The notes under the pieces were generated by a model. It saw only the letters and a program-made list of their open reading frames with translations, was not told where the DNA came from and searched no databases. 64,000 nt of DNA from Litorilituus lipolyticus. GTDB lineage: Bacteria > Pseudomonadota > Gammaproteobacteria > Enterobacterales > Alteromonadaceae. The DNA lies in the NCBI RefSeq assembly GCF_006439335.1, contig NZ_SAWY01000020.1, positions 62,001-126,000 of the forward strand, in the 5' to 3' direction. Of this stretch, positions 27,994-38,811 are shown piece after piece. How positions within the stretch are numbered: the stretch's first letter is position 1; each line of letters opens with the position of its first letter. The position numbers and the translations under genes were made by a program.

Positions 27994-28563
27994 TTACTTT
28001 GCTGCACGAGAAACGTACTCACCAGAGCGCGTATCAATTTTTACTTTCTCACCGATTTGTACAAACAATGGCACACGAATTACTGCACCAGTAGTTAACG
28101 TTGCAGGCTTACCACCTGTACCGGCAGTATCACCTTTTAAACCAGGATCAGTTTCAACTATATCTAACTCAACAAAGTTAGGTGGTGTCACCGAAATAGG
28201 CGTGCCATTCCATAAAGTGATAGTACAAATATCGCCTTCAGCTAACCATTTTACTGCATCAGCAACGGCTTTTTCTTCTGCGCCAATTTGCTCAAAGGTT
28301 TCATTATTCATGAAGTGCCAAAACTCACCGTCAGCATAAAGATATGCTAGCTCAACATCCATAACATCAGCGCCTTCAACCGACTCACCTGATTTGAATG
28401 TTTTCTCTAACACCTTTCCTGAAACCAGTTTACGAATTTTTACGCGGTTAAACGCTTGGCCTTTACCTGGTTTAACTAATTCATTTTCTAGTATGTTACA
28501 AGGTTCGCCATCTTGCATGATTTTTAAACCAGCTTTAAATTGATTCGTGCTGAAGTTAGCCAT
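27994..28563 (-). CDS. efp: Elongation factor P
   Basis: A 189-residue translation factor that rescues ribosomes stalled at polyproline motifs. The modification-loop lysine is Lys34 in VKPGKGQAF, the site for beta-lysylation by EpmA/EpmB. The three beta-barrel domains and the C-terminal [17 protein letters not shown] are complete. It is divergent from epmB across 94 bp, the usual gammaproteobacterial arrangement; epmA is not in the window. Confidence 0.97.
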   Translation of the reverse strand: MANFSTNQFKAGLKIMQDGEPCNILENELVKPGKGQAFNRVKIRKLVSGKVLEKTFKSGESVEGADVMDVELAYLYADGEFWHFMNNETFEQIGAEEKAVADAVKWLAEGDICTITLWNGTPISVTPPNFVELDIVETDPGLKGDTAGTGGKPATLTTGAVIRVPLFVQIGEKVKIDTRSGEYVSRAAK

Positions 28564-28657
28564 AAATATACTCTTTTTTTATTAATTGGATCTCAGTTGC
28601 GTTATTATTCGCATATTGCTATCAACTTATCTTAGATAACATTAAAGAGATTATAAA

Positions 28658-29686
28658 TTGAATTTAGAATTGCCGCAGATAATACCTCAAATAGAAAAAA
28701 ATTTGCACACTTCTTGGCAAAAAGATTTGCGTGAGGTCATAACTGATCCCAAAGAGATGCTGCAAATGTTAAATATATGTCCTGATGATTATTTGCAACA
28801 TTTCAAAGCAAGAAAATTATTCCCTGTTCGTGTGCCTAAATCCTTTATCAATCGAATGGTGAAAGGTGATATAAACGATCCTTTATTAAAACAAGTCATG
28901 CCGCTTTCCCAAGAGTTTGTTATTACAGAGGGTTACAGTCTTGATCCGTTAGAAGAACACGACACAGTAGCTGAAGGTCTGCTGCATAAATACCACAACC
29001 GCGTTTTAATGGTAGTTAAAGCAGGCTGTGCCGTTAATTGTCGTTATTGTTTTAGACGTCATTTTCCCTATCAAGATAACAGCCCAAATAAGCAACGTTG
29101 GCAAGAAGCATTAACTTATATAGCTAAGCATAGTAACGTAAATGAAGTGATTTTCAGTGGCGGCGATCCTTTAATGGCTTCTGATGAGCACCTTGAATGG
29201 TTAATAAAACAGCTTGAGAAGATTTCTCATGTCAGAAGGATCAGAATCCACTCAAGATTACCTGTCGTCATGCCAAGCAGGGTGACAAACAAACTGGCAA
29301 CCATTCTTAAGCAATCACGATTAAAGAGCACTATTGTATTACATATCAATCACCCTAATGAGATCAATAAAGAGTTCAACGATGCATTAGAGCCTCTTCG
29401 CTGTGCACGTATTCCTCTATTTAACCAAAGTGTACTACTTAAAGGGGTAAACGATAATGCTTCATGCTTAATTGCTCTGTGTGAAACATTATTTGATATC
29501 GGTATTCAGCCTTATTATTTGCATTTATTTGATGCAGTACAAGGAGCAGCTCATTTTGACGTTGATGAAGAAAAGGCTAAGCGATTAGCTAACGAAATGT
29601 TAGCAAAGTTATCTGGTTTTATGATGCCAAAATTAGTTCGTGAAATTGCAGGACAACCTAACAAAACACCGATTAATCTGGCATAA
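28658..29686 (+). CDS. epmB: EF-P beta-lysylation protein EpmB (lysine 2,3-aminomutase-like)
   Basis: A 342-residue radical-SAM/PLP enzyme that converts alpha-lysine to (R)-beta-lysine for modification of EF-P Lys34. The iron-sulfur motif is CAVNCRYCF (Cys124, 128, 131), followed by RRHFPY, VIFSGGDPLM and the PLP-site region near the C-terminus. The length is short compared with clostridial KamA but normal for EpmB (YjeK). The start is TTG at 28658 with AAAGAGA about 8 nt upstream; no suitable ATG lies nearby. The divergent efp gene supports the assignment. Confidence 0.95.
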   Translation: MNLELPQIIPQIEKNLHTSWQKDLREVITDPKEMLQMLNICPDDYLQHFKARKLFPVRVPKSFINRMVKGDINDPLLKQVMPLSQEFVITEGYSLDPLEEHDTVAEGLLHKYHNRVLMVVKAGCAVNCRYCFRRHFPYQDNSPNKQRWQEALTYIAKHSNVNEVIFSGGDPLMASDEHLEWLIKQLEKISHVRRIRIHSRLPVVMPSRVTNKLATILKQSRLKSTIVLHINHPNEINKEFNDALEPLRCARIPLFNQSVLLKGVNDNASCLIALCETLFDIGIQPYYLHLFDAVQGAAHFDVDEEKAKRLANEMLAKLSGFMMPKLVREIAGQPNKTPINLA

Positions 29687-29734
29687 TTTGCCCAGCATAA
29701 CGCAAAAATCTCAACTCGAATTTAAAGAATCATT

Positions 29735-30040
29735 ATGACCAAAGCAATTGAACAACAACTTATTGAAAATATATCTATTATCTTAAAGAAATCACTATCT
29801 GCTGATGCAACATTAGCCGATTTAAGAGAACAAAAGAAAGCCAGTTTTGAAGCCATATTTAAAAAAGATAGTGGTTTTCAGTGCAGCGCAAATACTTTTC
29901 AACCGTATGTAGAAGAAGTTGCCGACGACTTACTAAAATGGCAAGCTAACAAAGACCAGCAAATACTTATCGCTTTAGTTAAAAAAATTGAACAACTATT
30001 TACTGTACTTGGTAATTTAGAGCAAAGTTATAGCGAATAA
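29735..30040 (+). CDS. Small helical protein of unknown function
   Basis: A 101-residue, largely helical cytosolic protein, 48 bp after epmB and in the same direction, so possibly co-transcribed. No signal peptide or membrane segment. It has one Cys (QCSANTF) and a motif-like core FKKDSGFQCSANTFQPYVEEVADDLLKW split by charge patterns. I do not recognise the family. Its stop is 4 bp from the stop of the convergent MscS gene, with no terminator between. Confidence 0.72.
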   Translation: MTKAIEQQLIENISIILKKSLSADATLADLREQKKASFEAIFKKDSGFQCSANTFQPYVEEVADDLLKWQANKDQQILIALVKKIEQLFTVLGNLEQSYSE

Positions 30041-30044
30041 CCCC

Positions 30045-31700
30045 TTAGGTTAAGTTTAAATTTCGCTCATTCACTACTTGTAGCTGACAGTGATGTTGTT
30101 CTAACAAAGATAATATCGTTAAATTTAACTCATTTATTTCATCAAGATATTCATCAAAATCAGTAGTATTCACGTAAGCAAGAATATCAAGTTCAAGTCC
30201 CAATGTTGTATATGCCTTAAAGTGAGTTCTTAGTGGCTCACTGGCAATCTTTTCATGTTGTTGTAAATGTGTTTTTAACTCGTCCAAGAAGTTATTAATA
30301 TTTTCTCGACGACATTGCGGCGTTAATAATAGTTTAGGTCTAAAGGCTATTCTCTCTCGCTCAGAATAATTTTCAATATCCATATCAATAAACTTAGCAT
30401 TCGCAACATAAATAACCGTTCTATCGAGAGTTCTAATGCGTGTAGAGCGTAAACCTATTTCTTCCACTACTCCATAGCTTTGACCAAAACGACAGAAGTT
30501 CCCTATTTTAACAGGGGCAGAAGTATACAAAGTAATAGCGCCTATCATATTCTCCACAGTTTTTTGTGCAGCTAAAGCTAGCGCTAAGCCACCGATACCC
30601 AAACCAGCGAGTAACGTTGATGCGTTAAAGCCTAAGTTTTCTAACCAAATTAATGAAGCAACAATGACAATGAATAGTTTAGCTACCGTACCAGCTGGTC
30701 TTAACAAATACACTGCAAGTGGCTTATCTTGAGCAACAAACTTGTCTGCTAATACCACCTTTAATAAATCAATAAGACGAAAACACACCCAACACCAAGC
30801 AAAAATAAGAATGGTGGAACCTTCCATTACCGCTTTAACTGCTAAGGTAACATTAGAGCTATCAACAAGATTTCGGGCGATAATAACAGCAAACAAAAAT
30901 GCCGCAGGACCTTTAATAAAGGCTAACGGTGCACTTGATATTTTAGGATAAATACGTTTTAACAGGCGAACTAAAAGCCATGCACTTGCATACGAGGCAA
31001 TGTAAGTGCAAAGCAGCATCAATGTGAAATATAACCACTGCCACAACATAACACCAAAAAAGTCGATGCTAGGTAGATTTCTAGCTAACCACTCCCCTAA
31101 AGGTGTATAAGAAAATGCAGCAAATAAGAAAGGAATCTTTTCTACTGTCGCATTTGATACTTTCCATATTTTTACTCGATCTTCTTGACGAGGTACACGT
31201 TGCATCAAGATATCATATTGCTTTTCTTTAACAGAAACCTTGCCTATAGATTCTCTATATGTCGGCAAACCATCATTAATATTTCCTCGACGGTGATCAC
31301 TTATACTCGTTAGATCAACCCACAATTTTCGATTTAGCACGACATAGAATTGCCTTGCTAACTCTTCTTTTCCAACGGCTAAAGTCTTTTCCGAAATATT
31401 TCTATAATCTAAATAATTACTGGCCAGTGTTAAATCCCCCGCCCGCATTGCCAGTAAATAACCTGCGATAGCACTGCGCGGTTGCCCTCGTTCAAAATCA
31501 TCAAAAGGTACATTAACATCATGTTTATCAGCCATTTCTTCTAATGTTTGCGAAGATTTTTCTTTTTGTTCTAAAATCTCCTTCACCGACACTTCTTTGG
31601 ACTGACTAACGCTTTGCCCTGTGACATGAGCTGATATAAAAAAGCTACATAAAAGAAGCACTAGAGAAAAACTTTTAACACGGGATATATGAAAGAACAT
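30045..31700 (-). CDS. MscS-family mechanosensitive ion channel
   Basis: A 551-residue inner-membrane channel that should release solutes on hypo-osmotic shock. A signal-like first segment is followed by a periplasmic region of about 150 residues, then membrane segments and the pore helix with the small-residue pattern GLGIGGLALALAAQ. The MscS beta domain follows (APVKIGNFCRFGQSYGVVEEIGLRSTRIRTLDRTVIYVANA; conserved core only). The long N-terminal part is larger than in E. coli MscS and resembles YbdG/MscK-like extended members. Confidence 0.9.
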   Translation of the reverse strand: MFFHISRVKSFSLVLLLCSFFISAHVTGQSVSQSKEVSVKEILEQKEKSSQTLEEMADKHDVNVPFDDFERGQPRSAIAGYLLAMRAGDLTLASNYLDYRNISEKTLAVGKEELARQFYVVLNRKLWVDLTSISDHRRGNINDGLPTYRESIGKVSVKEKQYDILMQRVPRQEDRVKIWKVSNATVEKIPFLFAAFSYTPLGEWLARNLPSIDFFGVMLWQWLYFTLMLLCTYIASYASAWLLVRLLKRIYPKISSAPLAFIKGPAAFLFAVIIARNLVDSSNVTLAVKAVMEGSTILIFAWCWVCFRLIDLLKVVLADKFVAQDKPLAVYLLRPAGTVAKLFIVIVASLIWLENLGFNASTLLAGLGIGGLALALAAQKTVENMIGAITLYTSAPVKIGNFCRFGQSYGVVEEIGLRSTRIRTLDRTVIYVANAKFIDMDIENYSERERIAFRPKLLLTPQCRRENINNFLDELKTHLQQHEKIASEPLRTHFKAYTTLGLELDILAYVNTTDFDEYLDEINELNLTILSLLEQHHCQLQVVNERNLNLT

Positions 31701-31830
31701 GAAGCAACATTCCAGTTTATTAACGAAATACCTTTATCAATAAATAATAACGTAGTTTTATCCAGTGAGTAAGCCATATTTGATCTTCCAACTACCTCAA
31801 AGAGTTATTTGGAATTTAAAATAAAAGCGT

Positions 31831-31855
31831 AAAAAAGCCGCTTAAAAGCGGCTTT
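31831..31855 (-). terminator. Terminator of the DUF3016 gene
   Basis: Stem AAAGCCGCT/AGCGGCTTT with a 4-nt loop, followed on the minus strand by a T run, 22 bp after the stop. Confidence 0.92.
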
Positions 31856-31877
31856 ATTCTGCAAGTTATCAATACCG

Positions 31878-32384
31878 TTACTTAGAGACGGCTGCTAGCT
31901 CAGCTTGAAAGGTTTCAGCAAACCAATCATCTAACATCTTTTTCTCATAACCTAAGGCTTTATTACGATATTTTAAGTTTGAAGAACTCATAAAGTTCAT
32001 ATCGCGAACTTTTACCGTATCGGCTTTTAACTCTTTACCGTTTGCATCTAGTAGTTGATATGAGAAGTTCATGCGCGGTGGATAATTATGCTTTACTATG
32101 CGCATTCTATTAATACCACCAGCCATAGTATCACCGGCTAAATCCACGTCGGTTACAATAATCTTTAATACTTGCTCTTTAGGGAGTTGAGACGCTAACT
32201 CAGCAAAGTGATCTTCCAATTGCTTAAAGGTGCGTTCACGAAATCGGCTGCGATTTTCATTACCTTCATGGATGTCACGATAACTTTTATAGTCTTTCCA
32301 TTCCACTTCACTTGAAGCAGCCCATGCAGATGGCATTGAGATAGCAACGGAAATAAAAATAGTTAATAAAGTTGTTTTATTCAT
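31878..32384 (-). CDS. DUF3016 periplasmic protein
   Basis: A 168-residue exported protein with a signal peptide (MNKTTLLTIFISVAISMPSAWA) and the DUF3016 pattern: VEWKDYKSYRDI near the N-terminus, RERTFKQLEDHFAELASQLP, VTDVDLAGD and a C-terminal YEKKMLDDWF. Function unknown. The ATG at 32384 is chosen over the in-frame ATG at 32399 because the ribosome-binding site GAGGGA overlaps the latter and the signal peptide begins at the former. Confidence 0.85.
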   Translation of the reverse strand: MNKTTLLTIFISVAISMPSAWAASSEVEWKDYKSYRDIHEGNENRSRFRERTFKQLEDHFAELASQLPKEQVLKIIVTDVDLAGDTMAGGINRMRIVKHNYPPRMNFSYQLLDANGKELKADTVKVRDMNFMSSSNLKYRNKALGYEKKMLDDWFAETFQAELAAVSK

Positions 32385-32459
32385 TAGTATGTCCCTCATC
32401 TAGTGCTTTCATTATCATTAGACCAAAAAAAGCACGTTTAACTTGCACATATATGTTAT

Positions 32460-33032
32460 TTAATTGTTTTTATTTGTAGCGTAAAATTGTTTCATTACCA
32501 TATGAACAATATGCTCTGTCCGCGTCTTTCGCTCACTGGCATCTAATTCTTTATGTGCAAAACCTTGAACAGCCCCTCGCCACACTTTCTTCATCATTTG
32601 TGTATCTTCAATATAAATTAGAAAGCTGCCCTTATCTAAACCTTCGCTGGCGGGTAGACCTGGCGTTACGCCAAATTTTTCATTAATCGTTTCATCAGAT
32701 AAGTCAGATGCTAATGCAATACCAAACCCTACATGAAAGGCTGCAGCTTTAGTGGTTGAATTGTATCGAAAACCATTTTTCTCAAGCTCTTGAATAATGG
32801 CATCAGAATACTGTTTATAAATATTTTGTGTTTGCTCAGCTTTTAATGACGTTTCTTCAACATATTTAGGGTCGAGAGAGAAAACACTACCTTGTGGATA
32901 TGAAACAGGTAAATCTCTTACGCTCGAAATTGCTAAGTTACTTTGCTTACTAGGCGCTTCAGGTTCTACTTGCACACAGCCAATCAGTGAAACACTAACA
33001 ATCGCCAAACATAATTTAAAAAGTTTATTCAT
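32460..33032 (-). CDS. DUF4136-like lipoprotein
   Basis: A 190-residue lipoprotein with lipobox LIGC (Cys19). The body has the DUF4136 layout: an early SSVRDLPVSYPQGSVFSL strand, YSDAIIQELEKNGFRY, AAFHVGFGIAL, SFLIYIED and KVWRGAVQGFA. No enzymatic residues are apparent; such proteins are outer-membrane lipoproteins of unknown role. It lies 60 bp upstream of the DUF3016 gene and may share its transcript. Confidence 0.8.
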   Translation of the reverse strand: MNKLFKLCLAIVSVSLIGCVQVEPEAPSKQSNLAISSVRDLPVSYPQGSVFSLDPKYVEETSLKAEQTQNIYKQYSDAIIQELEKNGFRYNSTTKAAAFHVGFGIALASDLSDETINEKFGVTPGLPASEGLDKGSFLIYIEDTQMMKKVWRGAVQGFAHKELDASERKTRTEHIVHMVMKQFYATNKNN

Positions 33033-33056
33033 GAAATTTCATTTCCAACAATGGGT

Positions 33057-33102
33057 TACTTTCTTGAAACCATTATACAAAGTTAATGGTTTCAAGAAAG
33101 TA
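33057..33102. repeat. Perfect 19-bp inverted repeat in a divergent promoter region
   Basis: Arms 33057-33075 and 33084-33102 are exactly complementary with an 8-nt spacer. There is no adjacent T-tract on either strand, so a terminator is unlikely. It lies 25 bp upstream of the DUF4136 start and 72 bp upstream of the PstS/OmpA-like start, where an operator or cruciform could act. Confidence 0.85.
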
Positions 33103-33173
33103 CTATTCGTCATAAAACTGCAACGCTTTGTAATTATGCTGTGCTGATTTTATGGCAACAGGAAGTAAATTAC

Positions 33174-34865
33174 ATGGAATCAACCTTCTCTGGGATATGG
33201 AATACGGAAAATAACGCTCTTTCATCCGTATTAAATACATTAACACAGCTCGCTAATGAACATTTCGACATTGAAATTTCACCACATAAGATGCTTGAAG
33301 AAAGTCATTATAGAGAGTTAGTACTTAGTGAATTAGCAAAGTTAGACCACCAAGAGATCAATGAACTAATAAGCTGGTTGCAAACACCAATAAAGAAAAA
33401 CCCAAAGACTAAGGCACGACCTTTTCGTTTTATAGCCGTGACATTAGCATTAATAGCTATGATTGGCTGTGGTTATTGGTATTCAAGTTCGATGATATTG
33501 AATGAACCTACACTTAAAGCCCCTATAGTAACGATAGAAAAACAGTCACCTAAAGTAGAACAGACGAAACAGGCGTCTAAAATTGATGAACTTCCCCCAA
33601 TTTTAGAGCCTATCCCGAGTATTGCTTTTCGGTTACATGGCTCAAATACTATTGGTGAGAAGCTTGCACCCGCCTTATTAGAAGCATTTTTAACACAACA
33701 AGGTGCTCAACAATTATCATGGAGAAAAGGAGCTAACTCTGTTGAACGAGAGTTACACTTTCTGCACGAAGGTAATAATAAATTTATTGAGTTACATGCT
33801 CACGGATCTAGTACTGCCTTTGCCGATCTCAAGTTAGCTAAAGCAGAAATTGGCATGGCTTCTCGTCGTATAAAAAATACAGAACTCCTAGAGCTAAGCG
33901 CTTCGCTAGGCTCATTAGATCAAGTGGGAAATGAACATATTATCGGCCTAGATGGCTTAGCTGTGATTGTTAATCAAAATAATGGATTAAAGAAACTATC
34001 CACAAAAACCCTTGCAAAAGTTTTCTCAGGAGAAATAAATAATTGGTCACAATTAGGCGGCGAAAATAAAGCAATCACAATTTACTCTCGCGATGAACAT
34101 TCAGGTACTTGGGATACCTTTAAAAATTTAGTGTTAAAAAAATATAGTAAAAAACTCTCAGATAAGGCAATTAGGTTAGAGTCAAGCACAGAACTCTCAG
34201 CTAAGGTATCTCAAAATGAAAATGCCATTGGTTTTATCGGTCTAAATTATGTTTTACATAATAAAGCATTAGCCATAGCTGCATCAAAGAACACTACAGC
34301 AATATTCCCGACGCGTTTTACCATAGGTACAGAAGATTATGCCCTTGCAAGACGCTTGTATTTTTACACGCCAACCTCCGCTTCACCTTTAGTGAAGAGT
34401 TTTGCTCAATTCGCTATTTCTACTCAAGGACAAAATATTGTCGCTGAAACTGGGTTAATTTCTCAGAATATAAAATTAGAAGAGACCTACTTACAATCTG
34501 ACGCGCCTTCAAAATACAATCATTACGTAAAAAATGGTAAACGCCTTTCTCTAAATTTCCGCTTTGATTATGCAACTAAGGATTTAGATAACAAAGGCAA
34601 AAGGGACTTGCACCGATTGGTCAGTTTTATGGAGCAACATAATGGCCGTCGAATTGCTTTGTTAGGTTTTTCAGACAGTGTTGGTGCACAATTAAAAAAC
34701 CAAAACCTTTCCCTGCAAAGAGCAAAGTCTGTGGAATTAGAACTCACATCTCGGGGTATTCCCGTGATGTCCGTTGAAGGTTTTGGTGAAGCATTACCGA
34801 TTGCTAACAATAATACTGAAGCCGGAAGAAAACGTAACAGACGAGTTGAGGTGTGGCTCCTTTAG
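33174..34865 (+). CDS. PstS-like substrate-binding domain fused to an OmpA-like domain
   Basis: A 563-residue single-span protein of unusual architecture. Residues 1-85 are predicted cytosolic and helical, and one membrane segment (FIAVTLALIAMIGCGYWY) lies at about residues 90-110. A phosphate-binding-type periplasmic domain follows (FRLHGSNTIGEKLAP, HGSSTAF, IGMASRRI, GLDGLAVIVN, SGEINNWSQLGG, RDEHSGTWDTFKNL, IGFIGLNY). The C-terminus is an OmpA peptidoglycan-binding domain (LNFRFDYATKDLDNKG, LLGFSDSVG, RAKSVELEL, GFGEALPIANN, RNRRVEVWL). It may tether ligand sensing to the cell wall; phosphate binding is not proven. The ATG at 33174 (AGGAAG upstream) is preferred over the GTG at 33141. Confidence 0.85.
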   Translation: MESTFSGIWNTENNALSSVLNTLTQLANEHFDIEISPHKMLEESHYRELVLSELAKLDHQEINELISWLQTPIKKNPKTKARPFRFIAVTLALIAMIGCGYWYSSSMILNEPTLKAPIVTIEKQSPKVEQTKQASKIDELPPILEPIPSIAFRLHGSNTIGEKLAPALLEAFLTQQGAQQLSWRKGANSVERELHFLHEGNNKFIELHAHGSSTAFADLKLAKAEIGMASRRIKNTELLELSASLGSLDQVGNEHIIGLDGLAVIVNQNNGLKKLSTKTLAKVFSGEINNWSQLGGENKAITIYSRDEHSGTWDTFKNLVLKKYSKKLSDKAIRLESSTELSAKVSQNENAIGFIGLNYVLHNKALAIAASKNTTAIFPTRFTIGTEDYALARRLYFYTPTSASPLVKSFAQFAISTQGQNIVAETGLISQNIKLEETYLQSDAPSKYNHYVKNGKRLSLNFRFDYATKDLDNKGKRDLHRLVSFMEQHNGRRIALLGFSDSVGAQLKNQNLSLQRAKSVELELTSRGIPVMSVEGFGEALPIANNNTEAGRKRNRRVEVWLL

Positions 34866-35048
34866 TAGCCAAGTTAATAAGGGTATGTTGATATTCACAG
34901 GCAAAACGTGTTTATAAATGCTTTCGCAAGCTACTACATAAATAATGTCGAATATTCAACAGCCCTTGCTAACGTAAAAATTACTTAATATTTTTGAAAC
35001 AATGTAGGCATACAATATAGATATCAGCTGCACTATAAGGATATCAGC

Positions 35049-35636
35049 ATGTTTACTATTTTATCTAATGAAGCAAAATTAATCAGTTTTTTACAACAGG
35101 CTACCCATGAAGAGTGCGTTGAAATAAAAAACAATTTTGAACAAGTTATTGAGCTATTAAGTGCACCTGTAGCAGAGTTACTCGCTAATCGTCGTCACTA
35201 TGGAGTGCTATTGCCACAAGGGAATACCAACCTACCCCACTCTAATGATGTGGCTGAAAATACCACTTTGACGTTATCGGTATTACTTAATGAAGCTTCC
35301 TTAATTCAATGTATTAATATGCTCTGCCTGACTGAAGCCGTTATTGTACGAGACAACTTTGATAATTGCCTCGAGTTAACAATATTTAACTCAACACCAA
35401 AGACTGGCACAGGAAATAATACCCCAAACTCAAAAAGCAATAGCAAGATGGTACAGCGCGTTAACGATGAACAAATCAATAACGTATCGCCTATTCGTAT
35501 TAACGAAGTAAAACAACGCTTAACACAAGCGATGGATTATTCAGATGATCAAAAAGCACAAATAAAAAATAAATTGAACAAGCTATTATTCGAAGCTAAC
35601 ACCACCAGTGACACAAATTTTATCAAACAAGCATAG
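35049..35636 (+). CDS. Unknown protein with an internal duplication
   Basis: A 195-residue cytosolic protein I do not recognise. Residues 5-36 and 79-110 align without gaps at 12 of 32 positions, sharing L-x-NEA-x-LI, E-x-V, NF and EL, so two related helical units are present. The C-terminal third is polar and lysine-rich (NEVKQRLTQAMDYSDDQKAQIKNKL). Start: ATG with AAGGA 7 nt upstream. It stands alone between the PstS/OmpA fusion and groEL. Confidence 0.75.
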   Translation: MFTILSNEAKLISFLQQATHEECVEIKNNFEQVIELLSAPVAELLANRRHYGVLLPQGNTNLPHSNDVAENTTLTLSVLLNEASLIQCINMLCLTEAVIVRDNFDNCLELTIFNSTPKTGTGNNTPNSKSNSKMVQRVNDEQINNVSPIRINEVKQRLTQAMDYSDDQKAQIKNKLNKLLFEANTTSDTNFIKQA

Positions 35637-35732
35637 TTCAAGAACATAATTCAATAGCCAGTTTGCTTATAACAAGCTAGTTTGCATCATCAAAACAAAA
35701 AAGTATTGATATAATAACTTGCTAAAGTATAT

Positions 35733-35763
35733 AAAAAAGCCTGAATATCACTATTCAGGCTTT
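35733..35763 (-). terminator. Terminator of groESL
   Basis: Stem of 12 bp (35736-35747 with 35752-35763, loop TCAC) with six T after it on the minus strand, 42 bp beyond the groEL stop. Confidence 0.93.
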
Positions 35764-35804
35764 CGTTTATAGAGCTAGAGCTACAGCAATAGATTTAAAA
35801 TCTA

Positions 35805-37484
<1,680 letters not shown>

Positions 37485-37639
37485 TTATAAAATAATTAGT
37501 TTTAAGTCTCCACACCCAAAAGAATTTTTAATTAAGTTAATTCCCTTAAGAGTAAAGAAGAAGCACGGAGCTGACACTAGTCAGTGAGTACTTCTGATGC
37601 CGCACTTAAGATGAAGAAGCGACATTAAAATTTCTACGA

Positions 37640-37930
37640 CTATTCAACGATCGCTAAAATGTCAGATTCTGACAAGATCAATACTTCTTCACCGTCAATT
37701 TTTTCAGTTTTCATGCCGTAGCCTTCACTGAAAATAACTTGATCACCAACTTGCACATCAAGAGCGCGCACTTCACCGTTTTCTAAAATGCGACCTTTAC
37801 CTACAGCAACTACTTCACCACGAGTTGATTTTTCAGCTGCGCTACCGGTTAACACGATACCGCCAGCAGACTTTGACTCAACTTCTTTACGTTTAATAAT
37901 TACACGATCATGTAGTGGACGAATGCTCAT
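37640..37930 (-). CDS. groS: Co-chaperonin GroES (10 kDa)
   Basis: A 96-residue lid subunit for GroEL. It shows the N-terminal [12 protein letters not shown], the mobile loop ([19 protein letters not shown]), the [11 protein letters not shown] strand and the C-terminal [13 protein letters not shown] sigma-32-type promoter lies 77 bp upstream. Confidence 0.98.
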   Translation of the reverse strand: MSIRPLHDRVIIKRKEVESKSAGGIVLTGSAAEKSTRGEVVAVGKGRILENGEVRALDVQVGDQVIFSEGYGMKTEKIDGEEVLILSESDILAIVE

Positions 37931-38006
37931 CTATTCTCTCCTGAGATTTCTCAATTATTGACTAAATTCACTACCCAAGGGGTAGACTAAAACTTGTTGC
38001 TAATAG

Positions 38007-38034
38007 AAATGGGGATAAAAAAAGCCGACACAAG
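38007..38034 (-). promoter_or_regulatory. Heat-shock (sigma-32) promoter of groESL
   Basis: On the minus strand CTTGTGT (38034-38028) is followed after 13 bp by CCCCATTT (38014-38007). This matches the sigma-32 pattern CTTGAAA-N13-15-CCCCATNT well in the -10 and at four of seven -35 positions. Confidence 0.85.
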
Positions 38035-38043
38035 GCCAGCTTT
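38017..38043 (-). terminator. fxsA terminator overlapping the groES promoter
   Basis: On the minus strand AAAGCTG pairs with CGGCTTT (one G-U) around a 9-nt loop, followed by a T run. It lies 32 bp after the fxsA stop. The -35 of the heat-shock promoter falls in the loop and descending arm. Confidence 0.75.
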
Positions 38044-38074
38044 CACTTTTTTTTATCCTATTGGGTTAGTTCAA

Positions 38075-38581
38075 TCAGTCTTTACGCTGAAATTCACCTT
38101 CTAACGTCTCTCCATGATGATGAGAGGTGGGTTTATTTTCTTGTGAAAAAGGTTGTTGTTGTCCTTCATGTTCGTACACATTACCTTGGCTCGCCTGATG
38201 AAAAGAAGCCCCAGCACTAAATTGATTCACTTTCATATTCTTTTGTACTTGTGCTGCTATCGCGCTACGCACACCAGGAATAAGCAATGACAAGCCAAAA
38301 ATGTCAGTTACAAAACCAGGGGTAACGAGTAACACGCCCGCTACAAGCAACATTAAGCCTGTTACAATTTCATTTGAAGGCATTTCACCTTGCGCCATTT
38401 TGCCCTGTACCGACTGAAGAGTAGCAATCCCCTGTTGACGCACATATTTAGCGCCCAGCCATGCGCTTAAAATCACTATAGCAACAGTTGGCCATACACC
38501 TAAAATTTCACCCACTTGCATTATCACAGTGATTTCAATAATAGGTACAACAATAAAAAGTACAAACAAAAGCCGAAACAT
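38075..38581 (-). CDS. fxsA: FxsA family cytoplasmic-membrane protein
   Basis: A 168-residue inner-membrane protein. It opens with two or three hydrophobic segments (LLFVLFIVVPIIEI, GVWPTVAIVILSAWLGA) and a third (LMLLVAGVLLVTPGFVTDIFGL), the core FxsA pattern, then a polar His/Gln-rich tail. In E. coli FxsA (suppressor of F exclusion of phage T7) also lies near groESL; its molecular role is poorly known. Confidence 0.93.
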   Translation of the reverse strand: MFRLLFVLFIVVPIIEITVIMQVGEILGVWPTVAIVILSAWLGAKYVRQQGIATLQSVQGKMAQGEMPSNEIVTGLMLLVAGVLLVTPGFVTDIFGLSLLIPGVRSAIAAQVQKNMKVNQFSAGASFHQASQGNVYEHEGQQQPFSQENKPTSHHHGETLEGEFQRKD

Positions 38582-38811
38582 ATAATTACCTTGCTGATAA
38601 ACCCAAATTAGGGCAGTACAGATAAAATTATTTTATAAGGTTTTATCTATGATGAAATATATATTGGGCTGAGTTGGTCTTTTTCAACTAAGTTCACGCT
38701 CTGTTACAAATAAGCGCGATTAGCTTGACCTAGTTAAAAGGATAGCCCTTAAATAATATATGACGCTTAGGGTATACTATCAAAACTAAACATGTTGCTA
38801 GGTGGTGTAAA

